From assembly GCA_036583965.1 (NCBI GenBank), contig JAZBQD010000027.1:27039001-27103000 (forward strand): a stretch of DNA of 64,000 nt. Reading direction: 5' to 3'. Positions 1-48,251 of this stretch are shown here, in pieces; within the stretch, counting starts at the first letter, position 1; every line of letters starts with the position of its first letter. Under the pieces are notes generated by a model. That model ran no database searches. It saw only the letters and a program-made list of their open reading frames with translations, and was not told where the DNA came from. Both the position numbers and the translations under genes were made by a program. This DNA is from Prunella strophiata (taxonomy: Eukaryota; Chordata; Aves; Passeriformes; Prunellidae).

Positions 1-3000
1 TTCTTTCAGCCTGGTTTCAGAGTTCCATATCGTTGTCTTATACAGTAACTTCTTGAGATTCAGCGTGAACTGATCTGTGGTACCTCCCTACTTGCAACCT
101 TAGAGCCAGTTGCAAAAATGACATTTAACTGCATTGTTTCAAACCTATTCCATGAGACTTGAGCATGGATATTTCGCTTGTGCCTTTCCTCCAGACTGAG
201 TACGTGTGGTCAGCAGATGTGCCCTGGCTAAGCTGTGAAAACTTGGTTGTGAACCCTCAGAACCAGATTAATAAATATCCATGAGCTCAGAAGAGGATTT
301 TGCTTGTTAGATCAGCAGACAAATGGCCTGTGTCTCTTTTCAGTAAGCCATAGGATATTCCTGTTTTTATGGGATAATGCAGCTGCTCTCTGCAAACAAG
401 TTTGTTTCATCCACATCTGTCTTAATATGGCTTGTAGAGGTAGAAAAATCTCCCTGTAGAGCCATGCTGCCCTCGTTTATCTTTGTTACTGGTATATTGC
501 ATGGCCTCTGGCAACCACAGGGCCAACTTTAGCTAATAGTAATACAGCTTTGAAATTGACATGAAAATAAAACAATCCTTGCATTGCTCTGCTGTTTGAG
601 CATTAAGTCTCATGGCTTTTGTTTAGTTTTTTTTTGTTTGGGTTGTTTTGTGGTTGTGTTTTTTTTAGTATTTTGTTGGTTTCATTTGGGTTTTTTTTTT
701 TTTTTTTACCACATGAATCATTATCCTTAGTAGATTTTGAACTCTTAGCCTTCAGAAGGATATTGAAGATCTCTTTTCTTCAGGAGTAGCTGTAGTTGGT
801 ATGAGGAAGGCAGGATGTCCTCCATGTGAAAGACAGGGTCTTGGTACAGCCATGCTGCTTGTTGTTAATGTGTGCTGTCAGTGGAGCTGGGAGGAGGTTG
901 GCAAGGAGGTTTTAACTCTAGGATCAGGTTGTTATTCCCTGCTCTCTGTAGCCACTACAGCACTGTGGGTGTTTCAGTCTTCCACAAGACCTTTGGTTGT
1001 GCAAAGATTACTTTTTTTTTGCACTTGGACAGTAGAAACTATTTTCTGACTTGCAGGTGGTATCAAGAGCTTCTTTATGGCTCCTAGGAAACGTGTTGGG
1101 CTGTGCAGGGTTATCCACATCTTGTTTATGCACTGCCATCACTTTTTGGAAGGGCTGTGAGGAATCTGGTGTGGCGCAGTTGTGTGGCCTGGGTCCTGTG
1201 AATGATATATCCATCACTGCCTCCAGGGTAGCAGCAAAGCCTGTTTAGGTGCACACAGGATCCTTCATGACTACCAGCAGGCAGGGAATATGTTTGGATT
1301 AGCTCACACGTGTCTTGTTTGCATAGATGGTGGTATTGAGTGAGGATGGATTCTGCAGGAATTGTGGGACACCCAGAAGTACTTGTCTCATTGTAGGCTG
1401 GCTTTGAACTAAGCTGGAATCAATGTGTCAAATCTCCCAAAGTACCCACTGTTGTTGCTATTTGAATTAGCATCTCCTGAGGAATTTGGAGAGTTTCCTC
1501 TTTGTGTATTGCTCCTCTGTGTGTAAAGAGACAGTTTCTTTTGGTAGTCAAGGTACTGTGTGTGAAGGTTTTTCTCTCAGCATTCTGGTTACATTTAGAT
1601 GCAAACAGAGATTCCGGAGAGCACCTGAGGACAGCAGTCATTTCCATTTATGGGTTAGACCTTCATTTGTTCATAACTGGAGCTCATGGTGTGTGTTTGA
1701 GGAAATGAAGTTGTCTGAAGAGCAAATGTCCTTCCTACCTCCTTCTGCTTCCCTCTGTAACAGGAGTAAATGTGCCCAGAAAATGTTGAGGCAGCCTTTG
1801 AAGCAAAGGATCTAATGCAGCCTTTCTGTAGGGCTTGGTTGGAGAGCCATTCAAAAGCACAAAGGAGAGTCAAACAGCAATGCCAGCAGATTGCCAGTGG
1901 GAGAAGGCACTCGGCCTCTCTATTCCTGTGCTCCTGAGCAGTTCAGGGCCAGGAGCTTAGATGTTGTTTGTGCTTTTCAAACTGGCTTTTGATAATAATT
2001 AGGTTACTTAAAAGAAAACTACTGACAGGAAGCAATCCCTGTAAACTGTATTTGAAGAGAAAGCACTTTCTATTATTTCATCTATGGCCAAATGGGTTTT
2101 TCAGATAACTGAAGGCACAGACAGCAAGCTGCTTTGTCAGGGCCTCCTTCTTCAGAAATCAGAACCTTGTTTTACTCTTAAAAATAGCAAGAAATTAATA
2201 ATTAGGTTTCCAACTTGAAAGCTCTTTACTTCCCTTCCTGCTTAATATAATACAAGCTGCATGAGGCCAAATAATTGTTTTATAAGAGATGTGAACTCTT
2301 GATTGTAAGCCTGTCAGTCATAATCAAACAGGCACTTTTACTTTAAGAGCCCGAGGTCTGATTGTGTAATTCAGCTTTACAGCTTTTTGATCTGAGATGT
2401 TTTTGACAATCTTAGGGCCACTGCATGTAAGTAGAGCTATTTATTATGACATATGTAGTGATTATTTCTTTTTGAAATTACTGTTCCTCGTGTGCTCAGC
2501 TCATTCTGTTCTGCTTGAGATGGCGGTTGTAAAAATACTATGTTGAGTCATTAGGAGAAGAGAAGGGATTTTAACTCTGGCTGCTAGAGCAGAAAATTTC
2601 TCTGAAGAATGTAGACACATATTTAGATTGATGCTTCCTGGGGGAGATGCATTAAGATTGGTGCAGGTATTTTATTCTTTTAGTTACTAGGCATTGACAG
2701 AAAAACTTTTTGACAGAAAATCTCCTTTTTTTTTTTTTTTGTGAAACAGGCAGGAAAAAGCTAAGCACTCAGGCTGAATACAGACTGAGATACAAATGGA
2801 GACGTGGTGCTGTGTACTCTTTTTTTTTTAATCTTAAGGATCTTCTGGAAATGAGAGTCAGCCACTCCTTTTCCTGACTAATTAAGACATAGTACAGCTT
2901 GGAGTACAGTATTGAGTATATTAGCCTAGTTATTGAAATACTCTGGTGCAATGAAAGCAAGGATGTTCTGGGCTTTTCATTTATTAGAAACAGCAGCAAA

Positions 3001-3133
3001 TGAGACAGTGGCTTATTTGGGTTTCTTTCCTGAATAAGTTTTTGCATTTATACATTGAAGAACAAACTGGCTGTTCAGATGGGATACAGATGGCCTGGTT
3101 TTGTCCTTAAATGTAACTCCATTGTTGACTTAA

Positions 3134-3138
<5 letters not shown>

Positions 3139-3164
<26 letters not shown>
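3139..3164. repeat. Poly-T tract (26 T)
   Basis: An uninterrupted run of 26 T in intron 1. No target-site duplication or retrotransposon body was recognised beside it. It is likely to vary in length. Confidence 0.9.
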
Positions 3165-6100
3165 CCTTCAAGTCTTGAGAATTGATATGTACAAAGTAAA
3201 GGAAATGTGTATTAAAAAACAGACATACAAAAAAGTATGCTGCTTTTTCACCACCACCCCACATGTAATTTTTTCCCTCTAAAACTACTTTGAGGATTTG
3301 TCTCTTTTGTTTTTGGCATTTAAATTTTGCCAATTAAGAAAAGCTGTACTTTGTCATGAGGCAGGCATAGTGTAGGGAGCTCTGACCTTTATTGTGGCAT
3401 TGAAGTTCAGCATATCAGGCAGTTCAGAGATGCTAAATCAATAAGTAACACTTCATTTTTGTAAAGTGTACCTGTGAGAATATATAGTCTTACTATAACT
3501 TCAGCATGCTGTGTATGACCAGGGTATTGTAGCATTTAGTTAACACAAGTGTAGTATTTGAAGTCTGTGCTCTAGACTTCAGAAAAACTTCAAAACCCAG
3601 CAAAAAGCAATGTTCAAAAAAACCCTATTGTGGTCTCGAGTGCCTTGTGAGAAATCAGTGCTGCAGGTTCAGTGGCAGTTGTTAGTGGGAGTTCAATCCA
3701 TCAAGGTACTGCAGGTGGCTGCACTCCTCTGATCGTTTTTAAAGAGAGCAGTCATCTCAGATGGGTTGGGGTTTGTTTTTGTTGTTTTTTTTTTTTTTCT
3801 TCAGACCATAGCAATCTACTTAACTTTATCCAGACTTCCCTGGTTTTTAATTCAGAGGCACTTCTGAATTAAAATGTTTCACAGATCGTCTGACTCTCTA
3901 GACTCTTGTATAGTGTTATAAATCCTGTTACTCACTGCCTTCAGGAAGGAGCCCACACTTGGGATTCTGTAGTGTTGAAATCAACAAATAACCAACACCT
4001 TTGTTGTCTTGCTGTTTCTCGATGGGCATTGTTGCTGATGTTTCAAGCTTATGTCACTTTCCTGTATAGATGAAACAGCAGACAAGGATTTCCAGCTTAG
4101 ATAAATAGATGTTAGCAATGGGATTGTTTGGACATTCACCAGTAAACATCGGGAGTGATGCTGCCATGGATTGCAGCACAGACATGGAAGCGTGGACACT
4201 TCTCTCTGCCACGTGACCTCAAACAGCTTTTTAAGTATTACCTGTATGTGTATCTACATTTGCTTTACCTGTATGTCGAATATAGATTTTTATTCCTTTT
4301 TTTTTAACTTGCTTCTATCTGTAAAGGAAGATGGTAGCATATAATCTTAAAATCAGTGTGAGTAACTGGGATTGTTGTCTAAAACTTGCTGTTATGCATT
4401 TCTCTTGTTTGAGTGATGGCTGGTTTAGATTTCTGTGTGGAACCAAAACTGAGCCTTGGATTCTGCTTTGCACAGCTGAGATGTGGCAGTGTTTCCTCAT
4501 CCCAAAAAGTCACCAGCAATAGCTTAGTCATTGAGAGAGAGAGATCATGTTTGTGGTTTGCCTTCCCTCAGCTGATCACTGAGCAAATTGATGATGCTCC
4601 TCCAAGTATTTATGGGTTTCTCAACAGTGCCTAGATTGCAGGCTTTAGGGGGAGAGACTTTTTTGGTTTTTTCTGGTGTGGTTTTCTTACTGTTTTGGGG
4701 GGGGGGTTTAAACATAATCAGTAAATACAGAAGTATCTGAATTCCCCATTTGCTGTGCTTGTGTGTAGCGGGCTACTGAGAATCCCTTTAATGCTGTGTG
4801 TCTGCAGTGTAAACCTGTAGTGTAAATATGCTGAGAACAGGAAGTGAGCATTATTTAACTGTGACCTTGCATCCTTTTCTTCAGCAAGTTGCATGGAGAT
4901 GAGCAAGGCAGCATTATTGAACTAGAGAGGAGCAAAATCCCATTTAACTGGGTGCTGGGCTTTGATGTGCTGCCAAGCACTGTTGTCTGTGATAGCCTCT
5001 GGGATGTAAAGGAGACTGTAGCTGGAGATAGGAGAGGTTTTCAACCCAAGTGTCTGCTGACAATGTCAGCTTTTATAATTTGTGTGTGGCAGTTGTGCTT
5101 TTAATTCAGTACCTGTTTTATTTGTTCAGGTGTGCAGGAGATGCATTCTGTGCTGTAATACAGATTTCAGCCCTGACAGATGAGACCATCAAAGCCAGAG
5201 TAACCTTAGGCACGTGCTCCTTTGTTTACTCTGTGCACTGCAGATGCCTGGACCGTGCACATCCACTCAGTGGTGCTCAGCTCTAGAGTGTGGGAGGTGG
5301 TGCTGAAGGTAATTTCACCCCTGAAGAGTTGCAGCTGTTCTAATTACTGAGATTTGGAAGAGGTGTGCCCTTAATGGGGCACAGGTACATCCAATGACGT
5401 TGAGTAATAGAAGAGGAGGAGCCAGCAAGAGAGGTGAGACAGAATTCAGTTAGCAGTGCTAGTGGTGAAGAAGGATGGAGTCAGCACTGCAAGGAACAGA
5501 ACTTGTGAAAAGGTATGGGACTTTCTACAGCAAGATAACATTTCAGAGCTTGCTGATGTAGCTAGTAACCTTATCTGTGTTGCTAAGGGTGCTCAGAAGC
5601 TGCCTGTGTGTTACTCACCTGCAGAGAACAGACAGGGCTCTGCATGGCATGGATGAGAACCACTGGGAGACATCTCTGCTCTCTGCTGCATGTCAGGGGG
5701 GAAATGGGCTCTCTTCCAGCCCTGCTCAGCAGCCAAGCTGGAAGCTGCTGAAGAAATTTTGGCATAATCCGTCAGAGGAAGTGTTGTGCCCTTGTGTGCT
5801 CACCTGTTCATTTGTTTAGGTGCTAAACAAACGGTGGCAGAAGATCCTCAGTGTCTGTCAGAGCTGGGAAAGAGGCTGAGAAGCTCACGAGTCTGGACAG
5901 AGACCTGCAGCCTAATGACTGGTGGTGTTTTGGGAAGCAGCAGCATGAAACACTATTTTGGTCAGACTTCTAATATTAACTTTTCTTGGGGTAATAATTC
6001 AGTTTCTGGTGATCAGAGAGATGGGAGATCATGGCTGATATTACATTTCACTGTTGAGCTAAACAGACTTTACATTGTCCTGGACAATATATTAATCTGC

Positions 6101-9100
6101 ACATACCACAGGCTCAGAGAAGGATAAATGAGCAGGTAGAAAAGGATAAAATGGCTAGAGAGGAGAAGCTGTTTGAGAAACTTGGATCTCTTGTTATGGA
6201 AACAATCTCCTTTCCCCCTTCCTTCTGTAGTTGTCTTCCTGTCAATAAATTCATGCTCTTTATACTGCAGTTCCCACTGTGTATATATTCCAGAGGGAGT
6301 ACAGGAATTGAATCCAGTTACATTCCAGCTCTGCAAAATGATCTGAAATGGCTTGTATTGTACCAAAAAAGGTAATTGTACAGTTTGACACCTTGTCTAC
6401 TACAAAAGAGAAATGTATTTTCACGATGCTTCTGAAAAGTTCTGGAATTTTACTGGGATGTGTCACAGCTGACTGTATACTGTGCTACTGTTTAAAAAGT
6501 CTGTATTGATGGATCCCAGTTCAGTGGCATTTGGGAGGAAGAGCAGCAGATTGTTTTTTTCTGGGTTTTTGGAATTCACAATATCTAAAAGATTTGTCCT
6601 GACAGAGTATCAAGAGGTGACGTATTTGCTAAATGCAAGTATTTCTGTAGTAGTTAGCTTCATGTAGCTGATATGCCTGGTTTGTTGGGACATATTGTTT
6701 TCTTCCTTTTCAGTCATATTTTTATCTCTGATTATATTATGGAGGAAAACCTCTTACTCAAATCTTTCTAAAGAAACATTGTTAATTGCATTTGGCAGCT
6801 GGAAGTGATTGGAAAAAAACCCAAACAGCCAAGGTCTATTTAGAGCACTGACAACAATTTAAATTGAGTAAAGAATTTTTGTTGTTTGTTTCTTGTGTTG
6901 AGATACAGAATCTTCCTGCATTAGTATTCATCCTGAGAATGGATGGGCTTTTATGCACCAACATCCTATGCAAATGAGTCCTTTCCTAAAAGCAAACATA
7001 TCTGATTAGGGAGAATAAGTTGTTCTGCAAAGTCCCCTTTATTCTTTTTGACACCAAAATTCTGGGAATTGTTGGGCTTTCTTTGTGTTTTGTGCTTCCT
7101 TTCTCCCCCTTCCACCAGCACTTGGAATTGACGGAGAGCACCGTTGGGCAGGAAATAGCAGAAGCTTTTGTAAAATCTTAAAAGGGCCAGAGGAAAAAGG
7201 GCATTTTCACCCATGGAATGGGATGATGCAGCAGAGGGCTGGCTGGCTGCCAGGGAGGACAGATGCATCGTGCATACCCTGCCTTGCCCACGAGCCTGCA
7301 CATTGGCAGCTTCCCCCTCTGTTCAGCCAGCGAGCCCAGCACAGCACAGGCACTGCAAACAGAGCACTCTTCATCTCACACCCCTGGGCTTTTGCCTGGC
7401 GGGTTCTCATGCCTGTGTATGACAAGTTTGCTGTCCTGTAAGCATTGCTGAGATTTTAAAACTTTCTATCATTTGAAAGAGGAAGTGCATTTTCTTTCCT
7501 GGACCCAGTGAACAGTCTTGCCTTTTTCTGTGTGGAAATGCGATGTGGGGTACTGTCACTGCTGTCAAAATACAGCATTAGATTGCTCTAAGAAGGTCTG
7601 TGCCTTCCTAGACTTGAGTTCAAATGTCCCCTACTTTGGAGAACCTGTTGATTCCAATTTTGTTTAATGGAAGATTTTATCATTGGGACCAGAGTAATTT
7701 TTGGCACTGATTTTCTCATACCCCTATGATGTCTAATGGCAGAGATATAATAATTTCTTGCAGCTTGTTGGGTAGAAAATGCTGCTGCTACTTACAGAAG
7801 GCATCTTCCAGATCCAAGAGAAGTATAATTACAGAGGATTTCTGAGCCTACTCTCTCCCCAGTCTTCTGGATGAAGAGGAAATCTCAAGGTTTGCTTTCT
7901 CACCTGAGCAGTGCCTAAGCACTGGAATTGAGCATACTTGTTATGGAGGTTAGTGTGACTGGAATCCCTTGCCAGTTTTTCAAGGGCTTTTCAAAAATAC
8001 CTTTTTTGTCACATTTAGAATCAACACTCTCCTATTCCCACAGCTGGATCGTTCTGAGTAGACTTTTTTTTAACGTTGCCCTCTGGGTTTTTTATAGTTG
8101 GTATCAATTCCATAAAGGAGTGGAGGCAAAAGGGACCCAAAGAGAAATTTTAGGCTGCTAGCTGTAGTGCTGTGTAAGATTTTCAACCCTTTATTTTTTA
8201 TTTTTCTTAATTCAACCTGTGTTCTTACTTGATGGATAGGATAATTGGGATGTCTCTTCTGTTGAGATCCAGTAGTTCAGCAGTGGTGGTGAAGGACATT
8301 GATGGATTGGAAAATGGCTTCTCAAAACCACCAAGTTTATGTATGGTGCTTGAGAGAGGAGGAGTTGACAGCTCTAAAGGGTCTGGCTACTCTGTTCATG
8401 TGCCCCTAAAGCCCTGCACACACTGCATGGGCTGAATGTGTAGTTACTGTGCTTGATTGAGCAGGTTAATTAAAATGATCCGTCAGTAGAAGGAAGATTT
8501 ACCTTGAAAGAATGGTTGCTGCAAACTGAGACCAAACATGAACTAAGCACCAGTCATCTATGCTGTGTGGTTGCCAAAAAAACACTGGAGAGATCAGTAC
8601 AGAGCTTCAGGAGCTGATACATCTGAGATCACTAAAAATCCACAGCCTCTAAAAGGCGTTTAGCATGATTAGCATGCCTGGTAGGCCTAATTAAGATAGG
8701 TATGGTGGTCTTCAATAAAGCAGATTGTCTTGTACATCTTCCTGTAAGGCCCATTATGTTAGGCCATTGAACTAAGCTGTGGGAGACCCTTGATTGACAG
8801 ACATTGTGCCAAACAATAAACCATTTACTCTTCTGTAACTAATGAAAGGAGGTGAGAGATCAAGTGGTGGCTGAGAATGAGAACTGGTCTCTGTACTTGG
8901 AGCTGATGAGGAACAGCATATATGGCCAAATTTCAGTATCATGTAGAAACACTACTATGTTAGTGAATTAAAAAGGCACATGGTTGAGAACATCAAAGCA
9001 CAACTGAGGCAGTGCCTTTTGAGACTTCTTGAGAACGTGTCCTGGGGTTATCTTTGTACTGTCACTTGAAGGGCAGTGTGTCTTGTGTTGGTGATGACAA

Positions 9101-10870
9101 ATCTCATGGACTTAATTCTTTAGAAGCCTCTGCATAAATTCAAAGTACATTTCCCATCTCTTGGACATACCTTGCTTTGTAATGAATTAAAAGTGAGTGA
9201 AGGATCTGCTGCTGGATCCTCTGTGGGGTTGGTGAGCACAGGAGCAGGTGAGATAGAATGAGCACATCTGCAAAACAGGTCTGCAGATGTATATTTTTAG
9301 CATTAAGAGTTCTCCAGTTACAAGTTACCTGGGTGTGTTTTATGGGTTTTTAAAACCTGATGAAAGAAGTTAGAAATGTTTCATGCCTCCCATCCTCAGA
9401 CTTACACTGGACCATGCTTTTTCCTGTTTCTGGGGTTTTTTTGGACTTTGTTTTGAGGCTAACTATGAGAAATGGAAGAAAAAGGAAAGCTTTTGAGTAC
9501 CTCTGTGTGTTTTCCACAGAACCTGGAGATGCCGTATGGACGTGTGTCAGTGTTCCTGTGAAACTGTGTGGTCTTTGCACAAGGCATGGTCATTCAGCTG
9601 CTAATATGGGCCACAAGTGCTCCTGGTGTGCCAGGCTGCAGTTGTATAAAACAATAAACACTGCTGGAAAAAGGCCCAGGAAAACTTTTGACTTTGGGCA
9701 CAATTGCTTCCTATTGCAATTAAAGCTGTGTTGCATTCTTTAGCAGAACTTGGGAATAAAGGCCTGTGGGAAGTGCTACCAATGCACTGTTGTTTCATTA
9801 GCTGCTGATGGATCAGGGCCTTTCTGCATTTGAGGGTGGATCAGGGTCTTGGGATGGACTTTGTGTCAGTAGGAGAACTCTTGTGCCATTGCTGATGTGG
9901 TCTGGCACAATGAAAGAGATGGGTCATTTCTGCTTCTCTGTAAGAGAATTCTGGCTCTTGGCCTGAGCCTGGCACGTTCCTATGCTTTGTGAGAAATGTA
10001 GAGGCTTTTTCTTTGAAGGCAATTCTGATTTTTTTAACAGCTTCATCACTATCAATTAGAATTGTTTGTAGCTCTTTAATTAATGCAGTTACTGTGTAAT
10101 CATTGACATTTTTCTCGGTTATTTGATTTCCTGGATTCCCCCTATGTTTTGTATGAATTAATTATTGGTATTGATGTAAATTAGTTGCCAATTATCCAGT
10201 GTGATACTGACCATGCAACTGATCTAAGCACAGGGCATTTCTCAGCCCTATACTGGCAAAGAAAACCGAATGTAAATTATTCTTTTGAAACTACATATAA
10301 GTTTTAAACAGTGATGCATGATCACTTTTCACACAAACTGGGGGTTCTTCTGTTTCATTTCATCTTTTCTTTTTTAACATAATCAATACTGTTAGTGTGC
10401 TAAAGATCTCATAAATGGAGACTCTCCCTGGAAATCCCCCTGAAACACATTATGTTTATTTGTTTGATGTGTTTTCCTTTGTAGGCTGCAGTCCTGCATT
10501 ATGAATAAATACATATTTATTCATAATACCTCACTGAGGAGCCCCTGTCTGGTTTTCAGCATTTCCCTACAGTTTCTGCCCTTCCTGAAATTTCCATCTC
10601 TTCCATGAGGCTCTTCAATGAATGAGTATTCTAATTACTTTTTCACCTTAAAGCCCAAACTGGCTTGTTATTATAAACTGCTGAAGTGTTGCTATGGCCA
10701 ACTTGTTTCACCACCCTGTGGCATAAGTTTGAGACCTGGCTTTTAGCAAGTCAAATTCAAGCTATTGTCTGTTCCTTTATGCATTAAACAAACAGTAGAT
10801 ACCAAACTTGTCCAGATCTCTGGTACTGGAAATGAGCAGTGCTAGAGAAGACAATACAGCTTATGTTATG

Positions 10871-10940
10871 CAATAATATATAATATTATAAATAAAATTA
10901 AATTAAATAAAGAATAAATAAATAAAATTAAATTAATAAG
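10871..10940. repeat. AT-rich low-complexity stretch
   Basis: Irregular AATAAA, AAATTA and TAATA units with almost no G or C. It is simple sequence in intron 1 with no coding potential. Confidence 0.85.
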
Positions 10941-13274
10941 TAGAAAGACATGAGTAATTTTATAGGATAAAAATTTTTTAGCCCTGAAAATATTTTGCTC
11001 TTGAAAGTATTTAATGGTATTCTAGCAGCTGAGTGGATTCTAAGATTGACAAGTTCCTGAAAGGATGTCCTGGCAGATCTGGCTGTTTGCCTCCTCTTTG
11101 CATTTGATAAATTCAGCCCTGGCCAGGCCTTGCTGATGGGCTGTCCTGTCCCTGCAGTGCTGCTGAGCCGGCACAGCTGCTGGCAGCTCAGTGCTTTGTG
11201 CTGAGAGTGAAGATGTAAAAGTAGTTGGAATCTTAATGCAGGATGAATGCCTCTTAAAGGAGCAGGGTTTCATTCCCAATGTGTTTCTTCTTTCCTGCAC
11301 CTCCTCATTGTTAAGTGGTCCTGCAGTTGTGCACATGGGTGCTCCCAGGCTCACTGCCCCTACCACAGGAAACAGCCTTTTCTTCCCCTTGTTGGTGTCT
11401 TTGAGCACAAATTCTCAGGCATGAATATTATCCTAGATGGATTTCTTTGCAGCTGCTTCAACTCTGATGTGAATTTTTTATCCCAGCTTTCACTGAACAG
11501 ATGTGTACGTGCTAACCAAAAGGTGTGGATAGCAGCTGTCTCAAGTCTCTCCTTAGAAGAATGTTAGGGTGTGCCATCAGGACCTGGAGGGGCATTGTCC
11601 TTTTGGTCAGAAGGAACCTTTGAGACATGGCTCTGTTCATTCCTGTTGTATTTCTTGCTGCTGTTACTTGTATAAGTTGTGGGACCATTTCTGATACAGA
11701 ACTGTTTCGTTCAGCACCACTGACAAACCCTTTAGAGAATGCTTTCTGTTCCAGGGGGAGGGGAGGAGGAGCTGCATCCTGTCCTGTGGATGTCTGAGTA
11801 GGCATTTCTGCAGAAGCAGTTGAGCAGCATTTAATCTGACTTCCTGCTGTGTGGTGTACTATGTTGCTTTTCCTAAAGATGTGCCAACTCTGTTTCAGAT
11901 TTGACTTACATTTCTCTCTGTGTTTAAAAAATTGTTTTTTTTTTTTTTTTTTTCTGTAAGCGAAAGTTTATGTATTTATTCATAGCATCTGATTTGAGCT
12001 GTACAGAGAATGCACACAGGTGCCGTTGCCTTGTAGCTGAAATTTCAAATGTTAAAAAAAAATCCCTATCCCTGTGGGCAGATTGACGTCAGTGTCTCTT
12101 TCACAGAGGTAAAACACCCATTCAGTGGTTAAATGGTGGGGGGAATTTTCTCCTGAACTCTCCCTGTGAAGCCCATTACCCTCATTCTTTGACTTCTCTC
12201 TTCAAACTGTGCATTTGTAGCAGAAGTTTTATGTCCTGCTGCTGCACTGTTGAGTTGGTTATGTGATCAACACAGCCCTCCCTCTCACCAAGCAGGAACC
12301 TCTCTCTGCTGATGTTTGCTTGAACAGAAAATAGTTCAGCTCATTGGACTGGGGTAAAGAATGCCATCACTTTTGGGCATATTAAAAGGATGTTCTCAAG
12401 GAAAATTGTTGTCTTAACCTTTCTTTATAATTTTGCTGTTGAGGAAAGGTGAGTTTTGTGTACAGTGGGAGCTGCATTAATGCAGTGTTCTTTATCGCTG
12501 AATGTGCTTAGTCTGAAGCAGAAAATCAATAAATCTTTTCAGCCTTTGACTCCCCAAAGGATTTTCTTGTCTCCTGTGGTGCTGTAGAGGACACTGGTTT
12601 AGGTGACCACTTTGTCCTGAGTGGCAATTCATTTTAGCTTCTTGATGGGAAAAAATATATATACTTTTTAAAAACAGAATTTAAGTGCTTGAAAACCAAT
12701 GGATGAAACTTTAATCTTAATTTGCTACCTCCTGGGCTGTGTTCATTTCAGTGCATACAGAAGTATGACCATGTTCCCATTACTATTTTCTGCTTTCCCA
12801 TGAGAAAATAGCTGTAAATGTTCATTGAGGGGCAAGTTTCTCTCCATTAGCAGATACTGAAATTATGGTAGAGACCCATCTGAAGGCCTTTGGCATCTCT
12901 TTAAGCTAATTCCTCCATCCTGTTGCTGTCTCAAGTGTTATAAAGCATCACAGCAGATTTAAATCAGTACACCTGATGTTTTTGCAGTATCTTTGCTTTA
13001 GAGATTACTTGAATTCCTAATTAATTGTACTTCTGTCTGCAGATCTGAGTTTGAGTAGGGAAGTTCATGAGTGAGTTTGTGTTTGAACAGCCTCCCCTTT
13101 ATGGTGTGCTTCGGTTTCCAGAATAATCCCACTGTAAACACACATTAACAAGTACTGAGAAAGGGCAACACAATATAGCTACAAATTAACACTGTTTCAT
13201 TCAAAATGCTGGCGAGTTCTAAAGTGGTGTGGGGCACAGAACGGGTGGTCTTGTTCCTCAGAGCCTTAGAACTG

Positions 13275-13279
<5 letters not shown>

Positions 13280-13309
<30 letters not shown>
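13280..13309. repeat. Poly-T tract (30 T)
   Basis: The longest homopolymer in the window, 30 consecutive T, in intron 1 about 1.45 kb upstream of exon 2. No associated retrocopy was recognised. Confidence 0.9.
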
Positions 13310-13311
<2 letters not shown>

Positions 13312-14761
13312 TGTCTAGATGTTAGGAAGGAAACCTTCAGTACTCTTATCTGAGGTTGAGTTGGCGTGTTTCTTTTCTAATAAAGCTTTTGTGGAAAGAG
13401 GTTCACTTTTGCATTCCTTAGCCTGTCTTGGTCTGGGACTGCTCAGACCCAACATCCTCTGATTTGCACAAATAGTATCTTGGATATTTTGTGGTTTATT
13501 TTTCATAGATGTACCCTCAAGGCCTGTTTTAAACCGTGCAGGTTTGTGTGCAGCCTTTAAAGGACCTGTGAAAGTCAGGCTTCCATTAGGTAGTGCAAGG
13601 TCAGTGTGAAGATCCTCAGTGGTTATTACAGATGAGGTGATTTCTCAAGTGGCTGGAGCAGACCTATCTGAGCAGTTCTGTCTAAAGGGCTGACAGGGCT
13701 GTGCTTTGTTCCTTTAGCTCTTGTCCTTCTTCCCATCCCTCCCAAAGACACTGCACCTTCCTGCCTCACCTCTGTACAGGCACTCAGGTGTATAACAACA
13801 GTCACCCAGGTCAGCTCTGCCCTTGGACTGAAAATTCCTGCCCTAAGCCTTTGCTGCACTGCTTTTCACCTGAGCTATTCAACATCCCTTGTGAGGCAGG
13901 AAAAACAAGGGAATTTTCATGAGCTTACACTGATTGTGAAGCTCTGTTTACCCCTGAATTTTATTCCTCCAAAGATGCTTATTTGAAGGAAACACTTTTC
14001 AGAACCTCTCACTGTACCTCATCTCTTAGTTTTTAAATCTTTAATAGGTCTGGCAACTGGGGAAGACACTAAGAAAAATGTGTTATTTTGCTTTGTCTTT
14101 CTTTATTTCCAGTTGCATAAGGAGTCTCCCTGTCTTTAGAGACATGGAAAGGCTCATGGAGATGCATAATGATATGGTGGAGCTGGTGTCTTTGTTTCCT
14201 TGCTTGCTTCCTGGTCCAAGGACACTCTCTCCCTCTGTCCCACAGGATTTCTAGTGTTCTGCTTTCACTCACAAACTTCTGGGCAGATGTGTTGATGGAA
14301 AAATTATTTGGGGATTTGAATTGGCAGGACTTAAGTATGTGAAAGAGTAGTGCAGAGTGCTGCCAGTTAGGTTTGTCCAGAGCTCTGGTGTGGTGTGTGT
14401 GTGTATTCCTGTGTCCAGATCCTCTTCAGATTAATTGTGCAGTGATGACAGGATCATTTGGGTAAATCTGGGCATGGCTTCAGGTGGTCTTACTGTGCAA
14501 GGTGAGATGTTAAATGTGATGGTCTTGAGGAGGCTTGGGAATGCCCTGAGACAGTAATTTAGCTTTAATACACATTTGTCTCATATGTAATGACTGACTA
14601 CTATCTTGAACCAAAATTAACAGCCCTGCTTTATAGGAGTATTTGCTATCAATCTATCCACACCACCTTTCCATTTTCATGCAGAGGAGGTTCCAAATTA
14701 GTCCAATGTCTTATATATGCACATTACTTCTGGCTGGTAACTATTTTTTTAATGTTTCTAG

Positions 14762-48251
<33,490 letters not shown>

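Larger units (their letters stand above)
1..14761 (+). other. DNM3: DNM3 intron 1 (3' part)
   Basis: This is the end of the first intron; exon 1 is not in the window. The open frames here are short, overlapping and unlike any protein I recognise, so I call no gene. It contains homopolymer T tracts (for example 3139-3164 and 13280-13309), an AT-rich low-complexity stretch (10871-10940) and a TAATTA-rich block near 10020-10210. The acceptor at 14760-14761 follows a T-rich tract. Confidence 0.85.
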
